64,000 nt of DNA from Cyanobacteria bacterium RM1_2_2. Its GTDB lineage: Bacteria > Cyanobacteriota > Cyanobacteriia > Elainellales > Elainellaceae. The position numbers and the translations under genes were made by a program. The notes below the pieces were generated by a model. That model did no database searches, was not told where the DNA came from, and saw nothing but the letters and a program-made list of their open reading frames with translations. Below, one piece after another: positions 57,196 to 64,000 of this stretch. Location of the stretch: positions 1 to 64,000 of the forward strand of contig JAAUQT010000003.1 in NCBI GenBank assembly GCA_012033495.1. Direction: 5' to 3'. The first letter of the stretch is position 1, and each line of letters begins with the position of its first letter.

Positions 57196-57930
57196 ATGCT
57201 ACAAAATCGTGAAGGACAACGTGTTCCCACCGTCACCTTTCGGACACGCCAGAATAACCAGTGGGTTGACATTACAACGGATGATTTGTTCACAGACAAA
57301 ACAGTCGTATTGTTTGCATTACCTGGAGCCTATACGCCAACTTGTTCATCAACGCATTTGCCAGGCTATAACGAATTGGCAACGAGCTTTAAAGAAAACG
57401 GTGTAGATGATATTGTCTGCCTCTCTGTAAATGATGCCTTTGTGATGAATCAATGGGCAAAGGATCAAGAAGCTGAGCACATCACTGTGATTCCCGATGG
57501 CAACGGTGAGTTCAGCGAGGGAATGGGGATGTTGGTTGATAAAGGCGATCTGGGTTTTGGCAGACGGTCTTGGCGCTATTCCATGCTGGTAAAAGATGGC
57601 GTCATTGAAAAAATGTTCATTGAACCTGATGCGCCGGGCGATCCCTTTGAGGTGTCAGATGCTGAAACGATGTTGAAGCACATTAACCCAGAGGCTGTTC
57701 GCCCTAAGCTGGTGTCGTTGTTTACAAAAGAAGGCTGTCCGTTTTGTGCGCGTGCCAAAGCCTTGCTGCAACAACAGGGCGTTCCCTATGAAGAAATTAC
57801 TTTAGGAAAACAGGTGACAACTCGCTCTCTGAAAGCAGTTACGGGGGCGACAACCGTTCCGCAAGTCTTCATTGACGGCAGATTGATTGGTGGTTCTGAT
57901 GAATTAGCAACTTACCTGAAAGAATTGTAG
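57196..57930 (+). CDS. Peroxiredoxin 5-glutaredoxin fusion (glutathione-dependent peroxidase)
   Basis: A 244-residue hybrid enzyme reducing peroxides with glutathione. The N-terminal Prx5 domain (about 1-160) has the peroxidatic cysteine in [16 protein letters not shown]. The C-terminal glutaredoxin domain (about 170-244) has the redox motif [12 protein letters not shown] and the GSH-binding [13 protein letters not shown]. Prx-Grx fusions are known in gamma-proteobacteria and cyanobacteria. It is followed 71 bp later by a glutathione transferase gene on the same strand, so both may form a glutathione-linked oxidative stress pair (inference). Confidence 0.93.
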   Translation: MLQNREGQRVPTVTFRTRQNNQWVDITTDDLFTDKTVVLFALPGAYTPTCSSTHLPGYNELATSFKENGVDDIVCLSVNDAFVMNQWAKDQEAEHITVIPDGNGEFSEGMGMLVDKGDLGFGRRSWRYSMLVKDGVIEKMFIEPDAPGDPFEVSDAETMLKHINPEAVRPKLVSLFTKEGCPFCARAKALLQQQGVPYEEITLGKQVTTRSLKAVTGATTVPQVFIDGRLIGGSDELATYLKEL

Positions 57931-58001
57931 AAGGCGGTACGAGATAATAGGATTAAGCGCTACAAACGCTGTTCCATCACAGAACGCAGGAGGGCAAACT
58001 G

Positions 58002-59072
58002 ATGAGCCAAGCGCAACGAAAAGCGTTACCCGCTAAGCTGATCATTCAGGCGGGCCGCTGGGTCTGGACAACCCTGTGGCAGATTATGATGTCGCAAATG
58101 GCTCCCAGCGCTCGCTCAGGTGAATACTTGCGTCCAGAAAGCCAGTTTCGGCACTCCGTGGGTGAGGCTATTAACGGTGAGGTGGGCAGCGATGCGGTTT
58201 ATCCGGTAGCGGCAGGGCGCTATCGTTTGTTGGTGGGCTTGGGCTGTCCATGGGCCCACCGAACGCTGATTGTTCGGGCTTTGAAGGGGTTAGAAGAAGT
58301 GATATCAGTCTCGGTTGTTTCGCCTTCTCCAGAGGCGGGCGGCTGGGTGTTTGAACAGCCAGAAGTAGGATGTAAAACTGTTAAGGATCTGTATGAACTT
58401 GCCCAGCCTGGATACACCGGACGCTGCACTGTCCCAGTTTTGTGGGATACGCAACAGCAAGCAATTGTGAACAACGAAAGTGCTGAAATTATTATAATTT
58501 TGAATAACGCTTTTAATACTTTTGCTCGATATCCAGAATATGATCTCTATCCGATTGAGTTACGGCAGGAGATCGATGACTGGAATGAAAAAACCTATCA
58601 CTCTGTTAACAATGGCGTTTATCGCTGTGGTTTTGCCCAGACCCAAACCGCCTACGAATCTGCTTGTCGAGAATTGTTTACGACACTGGACGAAATTGAT
58701 CAAGCTTTGGCAACCCGTCGGTATTTATGTGGCGACGCGGTGACGCTGGCAGATGTGCGGCTGTTCACCACGCTGTTCCGGTTTGATGTGGTCTATTACA
58801 GTTTGTTTAAGTGCAATCGCCGCAGAATTCAAGACTACCCGCAGCTTAGCGGCTATTTACGAGACTTGTATCAACTGCCCGGAGTCGCCGCCACCTGCAA
58901 CTTAGAAGCCGTCAAGCGAGATTATTATGGCAACCTGTTCCCGCTGAATCCGGGTGGACTGATTCCGATTGGCCCAGAGATTGATTTGAACCAACCCCAC
59001 GATCGAGAGCGGTTAACCAGCACCGAAGCGCTCGGCATCGACGCCAATACAAGGCTGCAAAACAGGCTTTAG
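58002..59072 (+). CDS. Xi-class glutathione S-transferase (glutathionyl-hydroquinone reductase)
   Basis: A 356-residue enzyme of the YqjG/ECM4 family. The catalytic cysteine lies in the signature LGCPWAHRTLIVRALKG near residue 85. The helical C-terminal half shows IDDWNEKTYHSVNNGVYRCGFAQ and RYLCGDAVTLADVRLFTTLFRFD. Members remove glutathione from glutathionylated hydroquinones. AGGAGG lies just before the ATG. It follows the Prx-Grx gene on the same strand. Confidence 0.92.
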   Translation: MSQAQRKALPAKLIIQAGRWVWTTLWQIMMSQMAPSARSGEYLRPESQFRHSVGEAINGEVGSDAVYPVAAGRYRLLVGLGCPWAHRTLIVRALKGLEEVISVSVVSPSPEAGGWVFEQPEVGCKTVKDLYELAQPGYTGRCTVPVLWDTQQQAIVNNESAEIIIILNNAFNTFARYPEYDLYPIELRQEIDDWNEKTYHSVNNGVYRCGFAQTQTAYESACRELFTTLDEIDQALATRRYLCGDAVTLADVRLFTTLFRFDVVYYSLFKCNRRRIQDYPQLSGYLRDLYQLPGVAATCNLEAVKRDYYGNLFPLNPGGLIPIGPEIDLNQPHDRERLTSTEALGIDANTRLQNRL

Positions 59073-59174
59073 ATTAGGTTCTAGAATAAGTTCTAAAAAG
59101 TTGCGGTGAATTCGGTAGAATCGATTGCGTTAACGCATCAAGTTAATTCTCAAAAGCATATCTGGGAAACCTTA

Positions 59175-59657
59175 ATGAACAGGATAAAAAGATCCGCTAT
59201 TTTATGTTTTGTGGCTGTGCTGAGCCTGATTTTGCTGCCAATGCCCGCACTGGCTCATAGCGTTCAAACTGATTACCGGATGGTATCCGATGCGCTGGAA
59301 ATTCAGTCTACTTTTAGCACAGGCGAAGCGCTGGAAGGCGCACCCGTGACGATTTACGCGCCCAATGATCCAACTCGTCCTTGGCTGCAAGGTACAACCG
59401 ATCCGCAGGGCACATTTTCGTTTCAGCCCGATCCAAAATTGGTTGGCGAATGGTCGGTGAAAATTGGCAGCGAAACGGATGATCACGGCGATATCTTGAC
59501 GGTTCCGGTCAGCAACCGAGGCGTTGAACTAGACGCGATTAGCCAAAATCCTTACGATGCCCCCCACAAGTTGGCGCGGCAGGTGTTCGTGGGCGGAGCG
59601 GTGTTGGGCAGCATGGGCGCAGTCAGTTGGTTTCGCTGGCGACGCAGAGCAACCTAG
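59175..59657 (+). CDS. Exported carboxypeptidase-regulatory-like membrane protein
   Basis: A 160-residue protein with a signal peptide (cleavage near PALA-HS). A beta-sandwich domain (LEIQSTFSTGEALEGAPVTI; TTDPQGTFSFQPD; GEWSVKIG) follows, and a C-terminal membrane helix ends in RWRRR, giving a periplasmic domain with a short inside tail. The HSVQTDYRM start after cleavage places a His at the mature N-terminus, as in some metal-related proteins, but no further metal motif is visible. ATG 59175 is the correct start; the track extends 23 codons upstream without a signal-like sequence. Confidence 0.75.
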   Translation: MNRIKRSAILCFVAVLSLILLPMPALAHSVQTDYRMVSDALEIQSTFSTGEALEGAPVTIYAPNDPTRPWLQGTTDPQGTFSFQPDPKLVGEWSVKIGSETDDHGDILTVPVSNRGVELDAISQNPYDAPHKLARQVFVGGAVLGSMGAVSWFRWRRRAT

Positions 59658-60472
59658 CTTAACACTTCGACTGCACTGCCGACGCTGATTTTGCCTGGGT
59701 TAGTGTGGATCAAATTTTGCCCAAAAATAACGCCGCCTTTCAATCGTCGGTAGGTAGCGAGCGTTTTGAGCGGTTCTTTGGCAGCATCTCGGATCGCCGT
59801 TTGCTGATCGGTGGTAGTAATCACACAGCGCTGGCAGGGTTTCGCTACGTCAAAGATCGTTTGATCGACACGAATCTGCTGCCAACGGTCTTCGGCATAA
59901 GGCTCGCAGCCTGTAATAACTAGATTCGGGCGGAAGCGGTTCATCGGCAGCGGTTGCGGCAAGCGTTGATTTAAATCGGCCAGCGAGGCATCAGAAATCA
60001 ACAGCAGCGGATAGGCGTCGGCAAAACTGACTTGAGCAGACGGTTGATTAGACTTGTGACTGGACTGCACCGGACGGTTGTAAGCCTCGCCGATTCGCAC
60101 CAGGCGGCAGTCCATCGCCAAAAATTGACTAAACCAAGCGGCGGCTTCGTCTCCCTGATCAATAGCCTGACAGCGATCGCGCCAAACTTCAACGGTTAAC
60201 CCCTTTTTGACTGAAGCAACGGGCGGCACCAATGGCAACCGCAGCGCTGATTGATTGGGACTTTGAACGCAGAGATGCTCTGATTCGATGGCTGTGTCGA
60301 TTAGCGCCAAACGGGGAACATCGCGCTGGGTGAGAAATTTTCCGGCAGGCGTAACCACCATCCAGTTACGGTCATATTGCAGCCCCCAAGCATCCAACTC
60401 AGCAACAGAGCGGCGAATCCCCCGGCAGGATTTGATCGGGTAGATGTAGAGATCAGTTACAGTTAGCGTCAT
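59654..60472 (-). CDS. MOSC-domain protein
   Basis: A 272-residue protein with the MOSC N-terminal barrel (DLYIYPIKSCRGIRRSVAEL; YDRNWMVVTPAGKFLTQRD) and the C-terminal MOSC domain (SFADAYPLLLISDASLADLN; FRPNLVI), with the molybdenum-cofactor-ligating cysteine likely in CQRCVITT. It resembles YcbX/mARC proteins, which reduce N-hydroxylated compounds. The track's 409-residue ORF overlaps the divergent gene at 60504; the family starts at MTLTVTDLY (60472), which I use. Confidence 0.88.
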   Translation of the reverse strand: MTLTVTDLYIYPIKSCRGIRRSVAELDAWGLQYDRNWMVVTPAGKFLTQRDVPRLALIDTAIESEHLCVQSPNQSALRLPLVPPVASVKKGLTVEVWRDRCQAIDQGDEAAAWFSQFLAMDCRLVRIGEAYNRPVQSSHKSNQPSAQVSFADAYPLLLISDASLADLNQRLPQPLPMNRFRPNLVITGCEPYAEDRWQQIRVDQTIFDVAKPCQRCVITTTDQQTAIRDAAKEPLKTLATYRRLKGGVIFGQNLIHTNPGKISVGSAVEVLS

Positions 60473-60503
60473 AGCGTGATAGAAGGCAACGTTGGCATAG
60501 ATC

Positions 60504-61172
60504 ATGATGATAGAACGAACTTTTCTGGCAGGTGCGAGTCGGGGTGTCGGACGGGAAATCGCCCGCTGTTTAAGAGAAAAATCGCTGTCGGTGCAAGCAT
60601 TGCTGCGAAGTGAAAACACCCGCCCAGAACTAGAAGCGATGGGCATCCAAGTTTGTGTCGGCGATGCCCTCAACCCAGACGCAGTTAAGCAAGCGATGGC
60701 AGGGCACTCCTTCCAAGCCGTGATTAGCACGATTGGCGGTTTACCCAAAGACGGGCAGCGAGCCGACTTTTTGGGCAACAAAAACCTGATTGATGCGGCA
60801 GTGCAGGCAGGCGTGCAGAAGTTTATTTTGGTGTCGTCGATTGGCAGCGGTGAGAGTGCGACCGCCCTACCTCCGCAAGCCATGGAAACGTTGCGCCCTG
60901 TCCTAATCGAAAAAGAGCAGGCGGAGCAGCATCTAATTAAGAGCGGCTTAACCTATGTGATCATCCGTCCGGGCGGCTTAAAATCGGAGCCTGCGACCGG
61001 CAATGGGGTTCTGACTCCTGACCCAACGGTGGCTGGCACGATTCACCGCGCTGATGTTGCTCAGTTGGTGTGTGAATGTTTGTTATCCGAGCGGGCAGAT
61101 AATCGAGTTTTGTCAGCCGTTGACCGCAACATGGTTTATGGGCAAGCAGACTTTGAAATTCTGACGCCATGA
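60504..61172 (+). CDS. NAD(P)-binding Rossmann-fold protein (atypical SDR)
   Basis: A 222-residue soluble atypical SDR. The N-terminal binding motif is FLAGASRGVGREIARCL, the middle QAVISTIGG and LIDAAVQAGVQKFILVSSIG, then YVIIRPGGLKSEPATGNG and a C-terminal HRADVAQLVCECL, as in the NmrA/Ycf39-like group. The canonical YxxxK is not clear, so a dehydrogenase reaction is not assured. Its last codons (GAAATTCTGACGCCAT) are the first of five tandem 16-bp units that continue past the stop. It is divergent from the MOSC gene. Confidence 0.85.
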   Translation: MMIERTFLAGASRGVGREIARCLREKSLSVQALLRSENTRPELEAMGIQVCVGDALNPDAVKQAMAGHSFQAVISTIGGLPKDGQRADFLGNKNLIDAAVQAGVQKFILVSSIGSGESATALPPQAMETLRPVLIEKEQAEQHLIKSGLTYVIIRPGGLKSEPATGNGVLTPDPTVAGTIHRADVAQLVCECLLSERADNRVLSAVDRNMVYGQADFEILTP

Positions 61173-61234
61173 AATTCTGACGCCATGAAATTCTGACGCC
61201 ATGAAATTTTGACGCCATGAAATTCTGACGCCAT
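61155..61234. repeat. 16-bp tandem repeat (5 units) copying the 3' end of the SDR gene
   Basis: GAAATTCTGACGCCAT is repeated five times (one unit with a C-to-T change). The first unit is the end of the reading frame; every unit would encode EILTP followed by a stop. Confidence 0.92.
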
Positions 61235-61427
61235 AAAGTAGCGTTTCAAAATGCACGAATTTTCATCAGAACTGTGTAGCCTGATGTTGAGATCCTTAAC
61301 GAAAAAATAAGAAATCTTTGAGCGATTTTGAGTTTTGATCTGGTCAATCTGTTCAGGTCAGACTTGGCGCTGTTCTGCCCATTTGCTGCTTGCAAAGGCT
61401 CTGCATCAGCGATACAAATTTTCATAA

Positions 61428-61462
61428 ATTAACCTGCTCATTTAGATTATGAGCGGGTTAAT
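61428..61462. repeat. 14-bp-stem hairpin upstream of the EF-G-like gene
   Basis: ATTAACCTGCTCAT pairs with ATGAGCGGGTTAAT (one G-T pair) around a 7-base loop. It could be an operator, an attenuator, or a terminator lacking a U-tract. It lies in the 602-bp gap before the GTPase, which holds no gene I can recognise apart from the tandem repeat. Confidence 0.6.
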
Positions 61463-61774
61463 CTAAGTAGATACAGCAAGATTTGATCTGCATCAATGAA
61501 TCTGATCAACCGTTAATCTGATCAACCAACCAGCCATTCGCATTCCCTTCCTGGCAATTGGCAGCGTTTACCTCTACAAAATCTGTTTCTGCGATTGAAC
61601 GAATCGCCCGCTCACTTGCTGATTGTCCTTTCTGAATGCTAATCGCTGCACTGCTTTCCTTTGTCGAAGCGATAGAAAGTTAGTAGCTTTAAACCTGGTT
61701 TAAACTGCTCAATCTTGCTGCATTCATTGATTGACAAATTGTTAGCAACTATTCAGCAGAAAGTGAGTGTTGTT

Positions 61775-63799
61775 ATGAATGAAAAAGTCTTGTCCGGCTC
61801 ACGAAACGTGGCGATTGTAGGGCCCTATCTGAGTGGTAAAACAACCGTCCTGGAAAGCATTTTGTCGGTGACAGGAGCCACCTCTCGTAAAGGCAAAGTG
61901 ACTGATAAGAATACCGTCGGAGATGCTACGCCAGAAGCCCGCGATCGCCAAATGAGTGTTGAAGTGAATGCCGCTAGTACCGAGTACAGCGGCATTTGTT
62001 TTACGTTTTTAGACTGTCCCGGTTCAGTTGAATTTGCTCAAGAAACCTATCATGCGCTAATGGGGATAGATGCTGCAATTGTGGTGTGTGAGCCAGATTG
62101 CAGCCGCGTTTTAACCCTCGCACCGCTGTTTCAATTTTTGGATGATTGGCAGATCCCACACCTCGTTTTCATTAACAAAATGGATCGCTGCCATGATTCC
62201 TTTGCCGACATTTTGCAAGCTTTAAAAGCTGTCTCCAGCCGCCCGCTCGTGCCGCATCAATATCCGATTGGGCAAGGAGAACAGCTTCGTGGCTTTATTG
62301 ATCTGATCAGCGAGCAAGCCTATCAGTATCACCCTAACGCACCTGCCGACCCGATCCCCCTGCCCGAAGACCTGCGAGAAGCCGAACACACCGCCCGCGC
62401 TGAAATGCTGGAAACCCTAGCAGACTTTGACGATCACCTGCTAGAAGAACTTTTAGAAGACATTGATCCGCCTCAAGAAGAAATTCTGCAAGACCTGAAG
62501 CTGGAACTCGGCGCAGACCTGATTGTGCCCGTCTTGATTGGCATCGCCGAACAGGATTTTGGCATCCGACCGCTGCTAGAAACCTTGCTGCGCGAATCAC
62601 CCGAACCCGCCACCACCGCAGAACGGCGCGGCATGACGGCAAGCTCGACTCCCGTAGCGCAAGTTTTGAAAACCTACTGCACTCAGCAAGGCGGTAAGCT
62701 CTCTCTAGTGCGGGTTTGGCAAGGCACGCTCACCGACGGCATCGTGCTCAACGGCGTGCGAACAGGGGGCATCTATCGGCTGATGGGTCAGCAGCAACTC
62801 GCCCTCACCCAAGCGGCGGCAGGCTCAATTGTGGCGTTGGCGCGGATGGAAGGCATCAAAACAGGCGACACCCTCAGCCCCGATGCCGTTAAAACGCTAC
62901 CCAAAACCGAACGGCTGGAACCCGTCTATGCGCTGGCAATCACCCCTGAAAAACGCAGCGATGAAGTGAAGCTCAGCGGTGCCCTCACTAAACTTTTAGA
63001 AGAAGATCCCTCGCTAATTTGGGAACAGCACGGCGACACCCATGAAGTCATTTTGTGGGGACAGGGTGAAATTCATTTGCAGGTCGCGCTGGATCGCCTG
63101 CGCCGCAAGTATGGGCTACCGATGAGCACCCATCTGCCGCAAATCCCCTACAAAGAAACGATTCGCGGCTCGGCAAGCGCAATTCACGGCCGCTACAAGC
63201 GGCAAACCGGCGGTCACGGTCAGTTCGGCGATGTTTACCTCGACATTCAGCCCTTAGCGCGAGGAGAAGGGTTTAATTTCAAAGAAACAATTGTCGGCGG
63301 TGTCGTGCCTAGACAATACATTCCGGGTGTAGAACTAGGCGTGCGCGAGTCGCTGGTGCACGGGCCACTGGGCTTTCCGGTGGTGGATGTGGCAGTGACG
63401 CTAACGAACGGCTCCTATCACACGGTCGATAGCTCAGAGCAAGCGTTCAAACAGGCGGCCCGGCTTGCAATGCAGGAAGGCATGGCAAAATGTCAGCCAA
63501 GTTTGCTGGAGCCAATTCTAGCCATTACCATTTCAGTTCCGACTGAGTTCACCTCTAACGTCCTGCGATTGGTCAACGGACACCGAGGGCAGGTGCTCGG
63601 CTACGAAGCCAAACCCAACTGGCGCGGTTGGGACGAAGTGCAAGTTCACCTCCCGCAAGCCGAAATGCACAATCTGATTGTGGAACTGCGCTCGCTCACC
63701 ATGGGGGTTGGCACATTCCGCTGGCAGTTCGACCATCTGCAAGAAGTGCCCGATAAGGTAGCTGAGCGTGTGCTAGCAAAAGTCGGCAACGGCGGCTAA
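61775..63799 (+). CDS. EF-G-like translation-factor GTPase
   Basis: A 674-residue paralogue of elongation factor G with the domain order G, II, III, IV and V. G1 is GPYLSGKTT, G3 is DCPGS instead of DTPGH, G4 is NKMD. Domain IV/V segments VYLDIQPLARGEG and GPLGFPVVDVAVTL are intact. The catalytic histidine after the G3 glycine is replaced by Ser, and the G2 region (NTVGDATPEARDRQMSV) is shortened. It therefore belongs to the EF-G-like branch, whose role in the ribosome cycle is unclear. I prefer Met 61775 (MNEKVLSGSRNVAIVG) over the track start 20 codons upstream. Confidence 0.88.
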   Translation: MNEKVLSGSRNVAIVGPYLSGKTTVLESILSVTGATSRKGKVTDKNTVGDATPEARDRQMSVEVNAASTEYSGICFTFLDCPGSVEFAQETYHALMGIDAAIVVCEPDCSRVLTLAPLFQFLDDWQIPHLVFINKMDRCHDSFADILQALKAVSSRPLVPHQYPIGQGEQLRGFIDLISEQAYQYHPNAPADPIPLPEDLREAEHTARAEMLETLADFDDHLLEELLEDIDPPQEEILQDLKLELGADLIVPVLIGIAEQDFGIRPLLETLLRESPEPATTAERRGMTASSTPVAQVLKTYCTQQGGKLSLVRVWQGTLTDGIVLNGVRTGGIYRLMGQQQLALTQAAAGSIVALARMEGIKTGDTLSPDAVKTLPKTERLEPVYALAITPEKRSDEVKLSGALTKLLEEDPSLIWEQHGDTHEVILWGQGEIHLQVALDRLRRKYGLPMSTHLPQIPYKETIRGSASAIHGRYKRQTGGHGQFGDVYLDIQPLARGEGFNFKETIVGGVVPRQYIPGVELGVRESLVHGPLGFPVVDVAVTLTNGSYHTVDSSEQAFKQAARLAMQEGMAKCQPSLLEPILAITISVPTEFTSNVLRLVNGHRGQVLGYEAKPNWRGWDEVQVHLPQAEMHNLIVELRSLTMGVGTFRWQFDHLQEVPDKVAERVLAKVGNGG

Positions 63800-63894
63800 G
63801 CGTTGAGATCCCCGGATTTTCGACGAATCTAGGAAGTTGAACCCAAAACATCTTTCAAACGTTCTGTAAGCCATATATCGGTTTCTAATCCAGT

Positions 63895-63990
63895 CATGCC
63901 AAGGGCTTGGGGGATTCACTCCCAGCCCCATTTTTTTGCACCTCATCCTCTGGTTAAACAACCAAGTGGTTCCTTGGGCAGAGGCGTTTG
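63895..63990 (+). repeat. Diverged repeat resembling family D, near window end
   Basis: GGGGGATTCACTCCCAGCCCC, then TTGCACCTCATCC and ACCAAGTGG in the same order as in family D. Divergence is high, so the relation is tentative. Confidence 0.35.
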
Positions 63991-64000
63991 TTCTTGCAGG

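Noticed and set aside
60473-60883. N-terminal 137-residue extension of the MOSC gene in the ORF track
   Set aside because: It overlaps the divergent SDR gene almost entirely; the MOSC family begins at MTLTVTDLY.

Overview
The window is chromosomal DNA from an oxygenic cyanobacterium. Markers are psaD (photosystem I), ndhB in the cyanobacterial/plastid form, a ThiO-ThiG fusion, a tocopherol-cyclase family gene, MEKHLA, COP23 and GUN4 domains, an EbsA-type pilus protein, and kinases with pentapeptide repeats. Single dispersed genes on both strands, few operons, moderate GC and many short intergenic repeats suggest a filamentous Leptolyngbya-like lineage. That last step is inference.

Layout. 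0-9 kb: penicillin-binding protein 2, a BioD-like/DRTGG protein, ebsA, a frameshifted HI0933-family flavoprotein, an AT-rich GT10 glycosyltransferase, tRNA-Arg(CCU), and a tocopherol-cyclase-like protein. 9-19 kb: an HlyD-type adaptor, two proline-rich membrane proteins, thiO/thiG, ndhB and topA. 19-21.5 kb: a broken TnpB whose N- and C-terminal pieces are separated by a small two-gene cassette (DNA-binding-like protein plus a retropepsin-like protease with a stop codon), then MEKHLA and VOC proteins.

21.7-35 kb is the most unusual part. In order it holds a membrane-anchored CHAT caspase-like protein, a secreted pseudo-trypsin with a cytoplasmic FHA domain, a transmembrane Ser/Thr kinase with an outside GUN4 domain, a secreted GUN4 protein, a secreted COP23 protein, an Hsp70-like ATPase, and (after a 1.2-kb gap) an SpkB-like kinase. 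I read the first five as a possible phospho-signalling system with envelope-located ligand-binding domains and a CHAT effector. This is a hypothesis from architecture and synteny.

35-64 kb is mostly housekeeping: an FAD oxidoreductase, miaE, GNAT, ribD, a GAF-SpoIIE phosphatase, argH, ppk1 and ppx around a DUF2795 gene, an IscA-type protein, psaD, mazG, a peroxiredoxin-glutaredoxin fusion, a xi-class glutathione transferase, a MOSC protein, an SDR-like protein and an EF-G-like GTPase with an altered G3 motif.

Two window-wide observations matter to any user. (1) Seven genes carry an apparent one-base deletion, six of them in short A or T runs and including the biosynthetic gene argH. Assembly error is the simplest explanation, so these should not be called pseudogenes without raw reads. 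(2) At least four families of about 90-130 bp intergenic repeats with inverted ends or internal hairpins are present in two to four copies each, along with many 10-22 bp tandem duplications, several of which copy the 3' end of the preceding gene.
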